From Siphonodentalium dalli (taxonomy: Eukaryota > Mollusca > Scaphopoda > Gadilida > Siphonodentaliidae), in NCBI GenBank assembly GCA_032622095.1, contig CP136063.1:113850723-113914722 (forward strand): a stretch of 64,000 nt of DNA. The letters are read 5' to 3'. The notes under the pieces were generated by a model. That model searched no databases and was not told the DNA's origin. It saw only the letters and a list, made by a program, of their open reading frames with translations. Numbering within the stretch: the first letter of the stretch is position 1; every line of letters begins with the position of its first letter. Positions 24,088-37,574 of this stretch are shown here, piece by piece. The position numbers were made by a program, and so were the translations under genes.

Positions 24088-25435
24088 ACGCCATTGAAGT
24101 GATTAAAGATCCACGGTCCGATTTGGCATCAAAGTAAATTAAAACGTGTTAAATTATCCTTTATTGAAAGTCAATCGATATAATGTGAGCAAAAAAAGGC
24201 TCATGAATGCGATCTAATTATTTGTTGGTATAGAAGTCGTACATGTACACCCCCCCCCCCCGTGTACGTGGTATCGCCAAACGGAAGGTATCGCCAAACC
24301 AGAGTAATTGGGAAAGTCAATTTCATGTATTATGATATGGGAATATGTTTGTTTCTCATCGTAAAACAGACAACGAACAACGTATGTGTACGACCACACG
24401 AAGCAAGAGTATTTACCCACCGCTATCAGTCAGTTCTCCCAGATCAAACCATTTAATAATTTTCTGCGAATTTTTTCAATTGTGTTTTGCTTTTGCTCAC
24501 TCAAATTTATGAGAACATCCTCCACTAGTATATATAGTTCCTGGCCTTCTACGCTGCCAAAACAAATGCCGGTATATAGATGAATCTGTCAAAGAAGCAT
24601 AGGATTGAACAGATTTAAAAAAAAATCAGTGACATTCTCAATATGCGCGAGATATGGAGGGACCACCGTCGGTCCAGATATATGTCAATGTCGCAGACCA
24701 AGATGTCACTAAAAGCGGATCTTCTGAGCAGTAAATATGCGTAGCACTTAAGGAGTTCTGGTGAGTTTTCGCGTGTTTGTATGTGTATCTGAGACTGATC
24801 AATTGGACTGCGAATGTCATCTGAAATATGAATACAAAATATGTTAGAAATATTGTGTACATATCTATTATGAATGGATTTAATTGCAATTAATTGAAAA
24901 TCCCTCACAGCATTCAAATTTGCGAATCAAAAACGTGAATGAATGATGACGTGATGCCTTGATCACACGCACGTGAATGCTGTCGTCCGAATGCATGCAG
25001 CTAACCGGATAGTCGGATATTAACGTGCTTGAGGTTTGTATATATATATCACACATGCAGGATAAAACGCTACGACGTATCAACGATTTGTTATATTCAT
25101 GTTATTTTACAGACTTTATGAGTCGTTCCCACTCGAGTAGACCGTTACGCGACAATGAAAACGAATCATCTTATCGAATATACTTATATCGTAAAGCTAC
25201 AAATTATACAATGTCTGGCCTTTTCAAGTCATCAGATAATATTGTGACGATTCTATTTTAACCCTAAACATTAATACACATACGATCACAATGTATTATG
25301 TGTGGCACACCTGTGTGCCCTCTCATCTGGATTTGGATGGGCCTGTCACCTCTTTATTGTGTCTATATAACACATGTGGTCAGCATGGGCTTACCAAGCT
25401 ACAACATCACGTATAAACAAAATCAGACTCAGAAT
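24088..25435. other. Anonymous DNA
   Basis: A poly-C run lies at 24250-24261. At 24268-24303 the motif GTATCGCCAAAC occurs twice; an inverted relative lies at 26758-26793. No gene recognised. Confidence 0.5.
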
Positions 25436-25539
25436 TTATTCTCCAATGGCAGGAAGTCTTCGGTATGACACATAAATATTAATACACAAAAAAAAACCAT
25501 GTACATACATATAATAATCGTGGCGCATCCAAACAATAT

Positions 25540-25760
25540 AGATAAGAAATTGTGTATACGTGCACATGGGGTGGTGTGTATTGTGGGTTGGGTTTGTTGT
25601 GGTGGAGTATATAGGGTGTGTGCATGTGGCTTTTCCCTCGTGTATTTCGCTGTATGGACGCACGTGTATGTTGGTTGGGGCGTCATACTGGGGTATTCGT
25701 TCGTAATTGCGCATTGGTTGGTGGTGATTTGGTGCATGGGGTGTATTGGCTGGCATTAGG
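25540..25760. other. G/T-rich strand-asymmetric stretch
   Basis: About 220 bp are dominated by G and T on the plus strand (GTGGGTTGGGTTTGTTGTGG and similar), with very few C. It opens long frames on both strands that are compositional artefacts. Confidence 0.7.
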
Positions 25761-27732
25761 ATATGAGTGGTGTATCGTATACAACAATGCGCTTGCCAAT
25801 ACACCATTGAAAGTAATGACACACAGCAATTAACAGTTACATGTAGGAACACAGAATTGTCCTTTGGTTATCGATTTACCCTGTGGGTATATACATACTA
25901 TATATACAACATACTTACTGCTTTTGGTAATATACACTTCACTGTGAAACACGTTTATATTGCCATGATTGTTATGTACACATGTAAATTAGACTATAGT
26001 TCGCATATTTAGTTTTCGGCTTGTTCGGTTCTAGAATTATTATTAAAGGGACCCTCTAGCCACGTCCATGCTAACTCATGATTTACACTGATTTAATGTT
26101 TCCATTCGTTGTACAGTTCCGGGCCTATTATATCGAATAACACAGAATAGCCTATACTATTAATATGACATTGTACATAAAACACAAACATATACGTTTT
26201 CGCCCTTGCACGCACACCCTCACCTTAAAGATGGTCCATGTGCCGGCGTGTCCGAATTATAATGGGGATATTTTTAATCAGAAACGGTCAAAATGCGAAG
26301 TATATCATCCGCATCTATGACATCCCAAATATGGCGACATCTCATCGCAGGATCGATCTGCGGCTTTGACACCCGAAATTATGGTGGGTACCCACACTTG
26401 GTCGCGGATAGTATATTTCCGGAACGGTCTCTGTATGCTAGACAATTTTATGGCTAATTAAACATATATTTATTTATATATCTATTGATATACGCATTAT
26501 ACACCGTCAATGCTTCAAACGAACAACCTAACGTCAGAAAGTGTCTACTATTCAGTGAATACTATTTGTGATAAAATCGGAAATGAGCCGGAGTTTCTAT
26601 TAGATTTATCGAGATGAGAGCAAGATATGGTCGCTATCCCATTGAAGGAACATTCCGCTTTACGAATTTATGTTTTGAATAGTGGATATCACCATTCAAC
26701 TGGGAGATATACAGATTCATCTGAGGGAAGATATGTTCATTTATCAAAACCGCATGGTCTGGTTTGGCGATACATTCGGGTTTGGCGATACCACACGCAA
26801 AAAACTCAAGTGCTGTATTCTTACACTTGGCAAGTGTTACACTGATTTCGGCAGTACAGGTGCCATTTTCACACCTGAAGTGTACTCAAAAGAGCCTCAC
26901 GTCAGGTGTAATGCGTTTTCGGTAGCACCTCGCAAAGTGCTGAATTTCCAACACTTCTACGGACTCATCGTTTCGGACAAGGACCATTTTGATTGGACGT
27001 CACTAGATTCGACGTCACTAGTCTGAGACTCAATCACAGATAAAGTTTTTTCCACGCGGTCAACTGCATGGTCGCCATTTTGATCAACTGAAGTGAAAGT
27101 GACTGTGACGACCAGCTTCTTTCAACAAAAACAACATTTTTTCACTTTGGATCACTTTGGTGAGTATTGAATGTTGAATGCAGTGAGTATTGGACTAAGA
27201 AGTGTTTTAAGAAAGAGGTAAAGTGTGCTTCAGACATTTCCAAATCGGGACCAAGGTAGTCATAAGGTGTTATTTCTACACTTGTAAGTGCATCTCTACA
27301 TATCCCCAGGTGCAGTAGTATTATGCTTCGGGTGCTGCAATGTAAAACTTGGTAAGTGCTATATGTTTAGCACCTGAATAAGTGTTGTCCGCGCACTTCG
27401 GGTGCTGTCCCTATTCGAGCACTTGTTAAGTGTGATATACAGCACTCTAAAGGATAGGTTTAGCACTTCGGTTTTTTTGTGTGCACGTACATGGGGGTGA
27501 TGTATATGTGGCGGTTTTGTGGTTTCAAATCGGATTGGGCATCATTAAGCACCGGCTTCGTGTCCATGTTGAAGTAGTGTGGAGCGGTACGGAAGATAAT
27601 AGCAGACGTTATATATGGCTATATAGCTTCGAAAGTGTATTGTGCAACACCCCATCCTCGCCAGATTCAGTAGCATATAAGCAAGATTAGCTAACACTAA
27701 AATAAATAATCTGCTCTCTCTATATATATATA
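25761..27732. other. Anonymous DNA with recurring AAGTGC/GCACTT words
   Basis: From about 26800 to 27475 the words AAGTGCTG, CACCTGAAGTG, GCACTTCGGGTGC and their complements recur irregularly. The frame at 26682-27026 lies over them. No protein family recognised. Confidence 0.4.
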
Positions 27733-30604
27733 CTAGCAGGGTTACCCGGCGTTGTCCAGGTTAAAGTGATGTGGATATTTGGTGGCAATAGAGAATACCC
27801 TTGCTCTCAAAGTGTTATACGTATTCTCATAAATTGTATATGGCATCACAAAACATGATTCTTACACATGGAATATAAGTAGTGGCTCGGAGCGATTATC
27901 ATTTTGTTATCGCGTTTAATCCGTCCCACCAATAAAGAAGTATTTATTTATTTACAACTGTGTATACTTCAGACGTTATAGAATGACACATGAACATCAT
28001 AAACACATTAGTTCGAAAAAATAAAAGACGACAATTGTGTTTTACATAGAGATGTATCAATCAATCAACCAATCAATTAATCTAGTTTATCATATATTCA
28101 TGAAGATAAAGATGTTTTAAAGATATGCCCAGGTGCTCCTCTGTTCTCGTGCTACATATTGGATCAACATTTTCAGTTTAAAATAATTGATGTTATGCAT
28201 GTATAGCAGCTACATGTGCCCGAAACAACGATTGAGTTGTTTATGTTAGGCGATGAGTCTGTTTTAAAAAATGAAATAAATCCTCTGTATCGGGCAGATA
28301 TACTCTTGTCAGATGTCAACATTTGAGGATCCTGAAAAGTCATGTGCTACGGACTGCGTTTTCCTTTATCTCAGAAGTAACCAGATTTGACTGCACACTA
28401 TGACCACTATTTTTGAATAGGCCTGATCTACATTTCCATATCTCTTGGCAATTGTAACTTTTTTGTGGAAACAATATTGAATGGGACAGACTCAGTTTGA
28501 ATGAATATATGTATCTCTTAAATATATTGATATAAATATACTTATAAAGCTTTCTTCTATGTAACTGTGTTGCTAGATCATTATAGGAATGCCCTGATTT
28601 CCAGCCCCATATAAATATGACAGTTGAGAAGATATAATTGTTCAAGTGACTTAATTCGGTCACCATTTGTCGAGATTGTGAAATTGGAATGCCAAAAACT
28701 CCTTAGAAAGACATGGAGATGGCCTGGGAGATGACTATAATAACTTTGTTGGATATCGGCGAATTGAACAATCTTATAAATGCTAGTGAATCTCCCCTCG
28801 CCATCCATGACCCAAACGACCCCAAATGTGATTTAATTCATCATATCATTAGAGAAGAACGTGTATGAATTTGGTGGAATCAGTACTAAATATATTTGTA
28901 TCAACTTTGGTGCATGACTTGAACCGCGCCACTTTTGTCATATTTAAACCACATCTATTAGACTCATGCATGCATTATATTATGGAGATGATTGTATATA
29001 AGGTTGATGGTAATCGGCAACTAAACAAATTCTTATCATAGTTATTACCCCCCCCCCCCATCTCGCACCCAAACAGCACCAATTTCGCGTCTTTAAATTA
29101 CACGTTTATATTCCACGTATCACGAGAAGAAGAATATATCAATTTGGTCGAAATATGTGCTAAAAATAGACCCTCCCCTGACACCAACAACGTCACTTTA
29201 GAAAATTATAACCCGCACCATTATATTACTCGTAAAAAGTTACCCCTGTTAGACCGCCTTGGTGCCATCTCGATTGTACCCTTAAAGTTATATATAGAAC
29301 ACAGACAGATATTCACAAATATTTGATTCATTGTATCATTTGAGAAGAACGTGTATGAGCTTGATGGTAAGTGCACTAAACATATTTTTATAAGTTTTTG
29401 GTGACCTTCCCGTTCCTATTTCGGATTCAAGCGGCGCCACTTTTGACATCATTAAACCACACACTTAGACTCATTATAGAGATGAATATATATAAAATTT
29501 ATGAAAATTGGCGAGTATACAAATTCGTATTAAATTTAGGGCCACCATTGCATATCTCTCACCCAAAAGGCACCAATTTGGCGCATTTAAACCACACGAT
29601 TATTCGTATCACGGAGAAGAATATGTATCAATCAGGTGGAAATCGGCGCTAAACATAGTGTTTATCAATGTTTGTGTCCCTTTCACCCTCTAGGCACCCC
29701 TGACTCGAATGACCCCACTTTTGACATCTTTAAACCATACAATTGGACTCCTGATATCATGGAGATTATTATCTGTAAGTTTGGTGCTAATACGCGACTA
29801 AACAAATTTTTATCAAATTTAGTGCCCATGCACCCACCCCACCCCATCTCTCACCAAAGCAGCACCAATATGACGTCTTTAAAATCACACGATTAGATCC
29901 CTCATATCATGGATAAGAATGTGTATCAATTTGGTGGAATTTGGCGTAAAAATATTGTGTATCAATTTTGGTGCCCCTCTCCCTTTTCTGTGCACCGCTG
30001 ACTCGAATGACGCCACTTTTGACAGCTTTAAGCCACACCATTAGACACCTCAGGCTCATACCATGGGGATGAATTTGTATAAGTTTCGTGGCAATCGGCG
30101 ACTAAACCAATTCTTATCATATTTAGTACCCACCCACCCCACCCACCCCATCTCTCATCCCAACGACACCAATTTGGCGTCTTTAAATCACACAATAAGA
30201 TTCCTTGTATCATGGAGAAGATCTCAGAAGAATGTGCATCAATTTGGTGGAATTCGGGGCTAAAATTATTTTGTATCAATTTTGGTGCCCCGCTCCCCTT
30301 CCGGGCATCCCTGACGCAAACGGCGCGACTTTTGACAAATTTAAACCGCGCCATTAGATTCCTCATATTAGGGGGATGATTATATATAAGTTTGGTGTCA
30401 ATTGTCGACAATTTTTTTTTCTGCCCCTCCCCCTTTTCTATCCCTGACAACAACGGCGTCACTTTAGAAAATTTTAACCCTCGCCATTATCTTTCTCGTA
30501 AAAAGTTACCCATATTAGACCCCTTTTGTGCCATCTAGGTGGTCCCGTGTGAATTTCTATAGAACACAGACAGACAGACAGACATTCGCAAATATAGATA
30601 TAGA
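27733..30604 (-). mobile_element. Non-autonomous Helitron, minus strand
   Basis: On the minus strand the right end reads GGACAACGCCGGGTAACCC then TGCTAG, followed by T: the hairpin-plus-CTAG terminus of Helitrons and close to the ends at 48747-48750 and 49408-49411. The other end begins TCTATATCTATATTTGCG preceded by A, then (TCTG)n, like the 5' ends at 48202 and 48784. The interior holds five or six worn ~290-bp repeats marked by TTTGGTGGAAT, CGCCACTTTTGAC and CTCATATCATGG, and two copies of AACGTCACTTTAGAAAATT (about 29190 and 30445). No Rep/helicase frame is present. The pairing of the two ends into one element is inferred. Confidence 0.6.
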
Positions 30605-30889
30605 TATATACACCATGAGAAGATTAATCAAAGTCACAAAATATAAGTAATACGTTTTCTACTTCCCACACACATGCAGTGACGGGAAGAGAGGGTCTCC
30701 AATGAGGGTGTCCAACTTGGAATTTCCAATTGCACCCCTCGACCCCCCTTGAAGCAGACCAGGAATTGCAAATAAGCACTCCTCGCGATATATTTTGTTG
30801 GCATTTCAAACTGGTATCTCAAGAAATACAATTGTTGGAAATGTCAAACCTAATAGCTGGTAATAGTTGGAAATTCCCAACTGATGGTC

Positions 30890-31085
30890 AAACAATTGGA
30901 CCAAATGTTGGAAAGTATACGATTTTAACATAAAACAACAATTTTCACACCACATGTATATCCTGGTTGAAATATTAAACTATCAGAAAAATTTAACATA
31001 TTTTTGGTCTGAAATTTCCTACCAATGTTGTGTCGGGCATGACATTTCCTACTATTGACAATTTTGACCAAAGTTTGTGGAGGGT
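30890..31085 (+). repeat. Dispersed repeat, copy 1
   Basis: ACAACAATTTTCACACCACATG, shortened here to its core CAATTTTCACAC, with TGGTTGAAA, GAAAAAT and TGAAATTTCC matches 37160-37300 in the same order and orientation. Divergence is heavy. Function unknown. Confidence 0.5.
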
Positions 31086-32519
31086 GCGTAACAACCATGT
31101 GGTGCTACGAACGCTCTTTTATCAGGAAAGGACGCACACGAAACGCTTTTTAATATTCTACAACCAAGACAACGGAATTATTGTTTACTGTTGGGGCGAT
31201 CAATCTAATGAGAGATACGATTGGTCCATTAATACACGAATATAGATATGCAGGATTTATCTACTTAAAACAAATATTTGCCAATGTCGTAGTCATTTTC
31301 TAGATGTTTTCATTTGTTCGTACAAATTAACGCCCTTTATTTGTACAATATCAGGAATAGACGTGCACGGAGTAGTCTTTATTGTTCCATTCTAGATTTT
31401 TCTAGATTCTATGACCATGACTTGAATAAGTATTTTAGAGAAAATCGACTGTTTTAATTACATTGTCATTTATCGGTAGACCACTATAGTGCTTTCCAAT
31501 AAAAATGATCGAATCACGAAGGTTGAACATTCGAAAAGTTGAAAGCATTGAAATATATTCAACAGAACTCAGATTTTCAACTTAATATTTGAATAACAAT
31601 TGCCATTCAGTGTTTGTTGATATGACTAACAGTTTATGTTCACATAGCAATCAATTTATTGTTTCAATATGCAAAATCTCGTTGTTGGACTCTTAATAAT
31701 AATGACAATGAGAACGAGAACTGTGTATTTGTTTAACATTGTTCTAGATTTATCATGGTTTTAAAAACTTATTATTTTTGCACACCTACACCCACAGCGA
31801 ATGCCTTGAACCCCTTTAATACTATTGGTCCACATTGAAGATAATACATGTACGACGAGAAGACGAAACGAATGGTTTATTAAAAAGTTATTTATGCTCT
31901 GTTGTGCGTCGGTATATGGGACCGAGAAGTACCCAGGTTATATATTAACTTCTTCTTAGTTGCCAAATCTATAGAAACTCATACGGAAATATTGACTCGG
32001 GAGCACTAACAGAGTGCCCCCTTTGATCAATAGAAAAGTAATAAATTATTAAAACGATAACCTTTACTGGAGTGACAACTTGGGAAATCTACACACCAAA
32101 GTAATTAAGGAAAATTACGTTTTTTAATTACACTAAATGTTGATTTATTAAATCTAATCTTCGAAGTACTTGTTGGTCTGATGTACTGGTGTACCGATAG
32201 TCCTGAACTCTACTATATATCATCAAGTTTGGTTAAATTAACGTAGTATGGTGTAATGTCAATGTGACCTGCTGATCATAATGATCTTGGGGCAAAGCGA
32301 TCCGACGCTGTTAAAAGTAGCGTTATCCGCCAGGGTAACCCGAGTCGCCACACCAAATTCGGTTGAAATCGGTCCAGTGATCATGTAGAAAAGAGCGATA
32401 ATTGACGGCAATTTACACTTTTGAGCTCAACTGAACGAAGTCTAGTTTGAGCTATTTCCATGCATGTGTTGACGTCCGTTGTCCGCCCGTCAGGATGAGC
32501 ACGTATGTGGTGAGCCAAC
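31086..32519. other. Anonymous AT-rich DNA
   Basis: I see no gene, RNA or element with recognisable ends. Confidence 0.5.
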
Positions 32520-32539
32520 GTTAATTGCAATTAACTTTG

Positions 32540-33095
32540 GCTCACCCTGCAGATCACATCCCTCATCCGATCACCAAACTTCATATGGATCTTCGGAATG
32601 ACTTCTACTAGATGGGAGCCATCGATTTTTTCCGAAACTTGTTTTAAAACATGGCCGCCAGCAGCAAACATTTTGGATTTTACTCTTTGCATGACTTAAT
32701 TCTTCGGCACATCCTGCAGGCCACATCCCTCATTCGATCGTCACCAAACCTCATATGAATATTCGGGGTGACATCTATAGATGATAGCTATTCACGATAA
32801 AAAAACATGGCTGCTGCCATCCATCTAATCTTTCTCTTTGCATGACTAAATCATTTAGCACACCTTACAGACCAGATCCCTCTTTCGATCGTCACTGACC
32901 AAACTTCATATGGATTTTCGGGATGAGCCATTGATATTTTCCGAATTTAGATAAAATATGGGCTCCAGCGGCCATCTTGGATTTAAATCTTTGCATGACT
33001 AAATCCTTCGATCGGCACACCCTACAGGCCACATTCATCCTTCTGGTCCCCATCAACCTTCATATTGATCTTCAGGGTGACCACTAGATGGGAGC

Positions 33096-33133
<38 letters not shown>

Positions 33134-33225
33134 CGATGAAAAAGATAGCGGCCGGCAGCCATTTTGGATTTTACTCTGCTCATAACTAAATACTTCTTCG
33201 GCATGTCCTACAGCCAACATTTCCC
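32540..33225 (-). repeat. Degenerate ~150-185-bp tandem repeat, block 2
   Basis: Four worn copies are marked by TTGGATTTTACTCTTTGCAT-like words at about 32667, 32820, 32970 and 33160, each with TTCGGCAC and CATATGGATCTTC nearby. It is the reverse-strand relative of 21940-22400. A poly-T run at 33099-33127 interrupts the last copy. Confidence 0.75.
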
Positions 33226-33549
33226 ACTCAAATCGCTCTTCCGGTTGACCTTTGGTATTTCAACTTTCCACCTTCCTTATCGCCCCATTGGTTGTAATGT
33301 ATGACATCCATCCCCATGTTGAGGTGCAATGTCATTGACACTTCATTTCTTGCAGCCCTTGTTAAAATATTTGTATATCTATCTTCTCGAATTGTCATGC
33401 ATATAAGGACCAATACTTGAATAAACTGAATGAAATCGGCAGTTTGTGGAACATAACCATACTTTTTCTCGACATCGTCGCTTTGATGTCCGTCCATTCA
33501 ACACCATAGCAACCACCAAATGTTGACAAAGCCTGTAGATAAATAGGTA

Positions 33550-35242
33550 TGGGCGGCCATTCGGTCGGAAATTACATGAAATAAAAGTTAATGGTGGTTT
33601 GTGAAAACAATTACATGCATCGCACATTCAATAGCAATCTATTTCAAACCAATAGTCTCCATTTTCAAACCAATAGTCGTTCTTGGATTCAATAAGAGAC
33701 AATTCCGTGTTAATATATATAGATTCATAATCAATGATGACCGATGCAATTAATGTTCTATTTTAATTTAATAATATTCATTGTTCAACTAACATCTAAT
33801 AACAAACAATTAGTACAGCTATCGCATATTCAATAAACGTACATTCCGTTTCAATAGCCATATTTTCTTAACTAATAGACATACTTCAAATCAATAGACG
33901 ATTTCCCACGATCAATGATTATCGTTATCAAACTAATAGACCTAATTGTAAAACTAATAATTTATTGTAAAACAAATAACTAAAACAGTAATTAACGCTA
34001 GAGGTCTCTGGTGGCTATATTGAAGAAACTTCATGCGACGTCAGAAATATATAAATAAACATGGGAATTCCCAGTGTCATATCGGTGTGACGATTTGCAG
34101 TAGGTCCCTATTTGCGGAGTTCCCTTTGCGGAGATCCCAGAATTCGCGGAGATCCCCTAACATGGGCGAAATATGTTGATTTTAATGAGGGAACGGGTGC
34201 GTATATGTCAATTGATACGTATTTTAAACAAATAACGACACGATCATCATAATAGTGGTTTGTTCTATCAATTAAATCCGCCGAGTTCAATTGGTGCAAA
34301 TCAAACGACGATAAATATTCACTATATAGATCTATATGCCCTCGTATGCCAGAATGACTCCTTAAATTTGTGAATAAGATGAAGAATATTTATTAGATGT
34401 TATTTATTAAGTCTATTAGCGCCTATATATATACTCCCGGGGATTGCTCCGCGGGTGTCCTGATCAAGCAAATTAATTCGCGGATGTCCAAATAAATATG
34501 TTTAAACCAATATATATTCACGGAGTTCTCTTTGCGGACATTGAAAACGGCGATAAGAATACCACAAAGGGCTTCCGCAAATAGGGACCTGCTGAAAATC
34601 GTCACACCGACATGACATTGGGAATTCCCATGTTTATTTATATATTTCTGACGTCACATGAACAAATTTTCTTCAACATAGTCACCAGAGATCTCTAGCG
34701 TTAATTACGGTTTTAGTTATTAGATTTACAATAAGTTATTAGTTTTACAATAAGGTTTATTAATTTTACAATAAGTTATTAGTTTTACAATAAGTTAATT
34801 ACGGTTTTAGTTATTAGTTTTACAATAAGTTATTAATTTTACAATAAGGTATGTTAGTTTGATAACGATAATCATTTATCGTGGGAAATCGTCTATTGGT
34901 TTGATATATGTCTATTGATTAAGAAAATATGGCTATTGAAAACGGAATGTACGTTTATTGAATATGCGATAGCTGTACTAATTGTTTGTTATTAGATATT
35001 AGTTGAACAATGAATACTATTAAATTAAAATAGAACTTAATTCTGCATCGGTCAACATTGATCATGAATCTATATCTATTAAAACGGATTTGTCTCTTAT
35101 TGAATCCAAGAACGACTATTGGTTTGAAAATGGAGACTATTGGTTTGAAATAGATTGCTATTGAATGTGCGATGCATGTAATTGTTTCCACAAACCACCA
35201 TTAACTTTTATTTCATGTAATTTCCGACCGAATGGCCGCCCA
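33550..35242. mobile_element. 1.7-kb long-terminal-inverted-repeat element
   Basis: It begins TGGGCGGCCATTCGGTCGG and ends with the complement, GACCGAATGGCCGCCCA, with TA on both sides (33548-33549 and 35243-35244). The arms extend about 600 bp and share in order TTAATGGTGGTTTGTG, GCAATCTATTTCAAACC, TATCGCATATTCAATAAACG, GATTATCGTTATCAAACTA and GGGAATTCCCA. The centre contains several TTTGCGGAGTTCCC/CGCGGATGTCC variants, and 34710-34855 has a tandem run of TTATTAGTTTTACAATAAG. No transposase is visible, so it is non-autonomous; the TA duplication fits Tc1/mariner-type mobilisation. Confidence 0.85.
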
Positions 35243-35244
35243 TA

Positions 35245-36190
35245 TATAGGTCATGTAAATATGTGACCCCTCCTTCCAAATTACTTCAAACGTCCTCATA
35301 AGTTGGAGGTTCAATTTAGCAGTATACACCTTTCGTATAATGAACTTCACTGATAAGAATTACGAATATGGTACACTTCATGTACGTCACTAGAATTCGT
35401 GTTCTTTCTATCAGTTGTCACTTTTATATATCCGTAGTTATGATTATGATTTCGAGAACCAAAACATAGACACGCCAGCTTTGCATGCAAACATTGAGCC
35501 CACAGACTGCTGACTATTACCGATAACCTAATCAATTGCAAAATTGTCACGGCAAACTGAACTATATCACCTTACTGTGAGTACATGGTAAGAAGTTTTA
35601 ACGGCATTATGTTCTCACAAACGAACTCGCAGTCGTAACTTCTGCGAAAAGCTTTTTGGACTGACCGAATAATTTACGACCACTATAAAGTTATTCGTAA
35701 TTCTTAAAAGTTCTGCAGTAGTTCGTTTAAAGCAACTCGTTATCCAGTGTTGATGTCACACCCTGTCACACTTAGTAATTTATCACTTTAGTCGACAAAT
35801 ACACGAAATTATTATATGAGCACTCGCGGGGAAATAATTTATCGCCTCAGAGAATAACTATAGGAACTTTATTTCGACGGCATAGAACTTTAATAAACAT
35901 TCCGTTTCAGTCCTTTCCGGATATGGTCAAAATAAAGAGTGCACGTTTGCATAACCTATGTGCGAACAGTTCAAAACTGTCTACCGCTATATCTTTGGTA
36001 AGACTTCCTGAGAGTACATATTAGTATTTCGTTTATTTAGACCTATCTTGATCACCGGAACGTGACAAAAGTGTAAATTCGAGGCTTGAAGATAACGAGT
36101 CAATTTAAAGCATCTTGGTTTTCTCACTTCTGTGCGAACCATTCCAAACAGATGAAAAATTATTAGCAGTTTTCAATTTTCCGTACAATG
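35245..36190. other. Anonymous DNA
   Basis: No gene or repeat recognised. Confidence 0.5.
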
Positions 36191-36500
36191 TCACCGTCAA
36201 CCACCACCACAATCTCCGTCGCCATCATCAGCGTCATTATCTTCACAACCACCACCACGTCACCATCATCAGCGTCATTATCATCACCAACACCACCACG
36301 TCACCATCATCAGCGTCATTATCATCACCAACACCACCACGTCACCATCATCAGCGTCATTATCATCACCACCACGTCACCATCATCAGCGTCATTATCA
36401 TCACCACCACCACCACTACGTCACCATCACCAGCGTCATTATCTTCACCACCACCACGTCACCATCATCAGCGTCATTATCTTCACCACCATTGCACCAC
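36191..36500. repeat. ~39-bp C/A-rich minisatellite
   Basis: Copies of CGTCACCATCATCAGCGTCA then TTATCATCACC plus a variable number of ACCACC triplets. The His/Thr/Ser-rich frames over it follow from the CAC/ATC triplets and are not genes. Confidence 0.9.
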
Positions 36501-37159
36501 TATAAACCACCATTAATATCATCATCTCCAGGATCTCAAGATATCATCGTCATCGTCTTTGCCACCACCACAATTCAATTCTTTGTTCTCATGACCTATT
36601 GTTATAATACATAGGTATCGATATAATATGTGTACACTATTTACATATATACATGTCGTAAATATACATATTATTATTATATTATTATAAATAAATAAAA
36701 ATAAACACATTATTAATAAATAAATATAATAGCACAATCGTCATCGTCTCCATCATCGCCATCATCATAATCGCCGTCACCACCTTCGTCATCATTTTCG
36801 CCACAACCACCATCTTAAGGCATCACCGGCGTGATCCCGGCCAGACACGCGCACACGCAGACTTGTCAAACATAGTGCTCGGAGAATCAAAATGGGCATG
36901 CAATCGATGTGGCTGACAGTTGCCGGATAAATATTTAATGGATGAAAGCATGAGATTTCCGTTGCGCCATCAACAGAGAAACGCAACAGGGGCACTTATT
37001 TCTGGTCAATTCTCGAGAAAACTATCCCTCCCCTCCCACTTTTATGTCGGAATTTTGCAATTGGTACCTCAAGTTTTCCAACTGTAAGATGTTGCCAATC
37101 CGACATCTCAGAGGTTGTACATTTCCGTGTGGTAGCCGTTTCAGTAAAACAAAATCGAC

Positions 37160-37300
37160 CCAAAGTAGTAAAATATGTGACGTTTTGGTTAAAATACAAT
37201 TTTCACACACAATGCTGGTTGGAAAATCAAACCATGAGAAAAATATCAATCTATTATTTGTGTGAAATTTCCGACAAAATTTTTAACAAAGTTTGGGATG
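37160..37300 (+). repeat. Dispersed repeat, copy 2
   Basis: Relative of 30890-31085 (CAATTTTCACAC, CTGGTTGGAAA, GAGAAAAAT, GTGAAATTTCC, AACAAAGTTTGGG). Same orientation, roughly two-thirds of bases matching by eye. Confidence 0.5.
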
Positions 37301-37574
37301 AGACACCACAGTCGCCCTGTCGCCACACCCCTACCCACCGTGTATATAGATTTGCGATACCACAAAAACTCGACATCACTTGTCGGCAACCAGATACATT
37401 ACAGTGATTCTTATGTTATTTATACATGTAATTTATTAAACACGCTTGTTCCCAGAATTACAGTGTTCTTGTTGTTCCATATTTACAAATCCGCACGGAA
37501 CACGCGTTATATACGAATGTCATTTACGTCGCGCGACGCAAATGATCTTCCCTCAATCATAAAACCGAAACTAT

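Noticed and set aside
25436-25852. 138-codon minus-strand frame
   Set aside because: It lies over a G/T-rich biased stretch that opens frames on both strands; the residues are dominated by Thr, His and Pro.
36115-36516. 133-codon His/Thr-rich frame
   Set aside because: It follows directly from the CAC/ATC triplets of a minisatellite.
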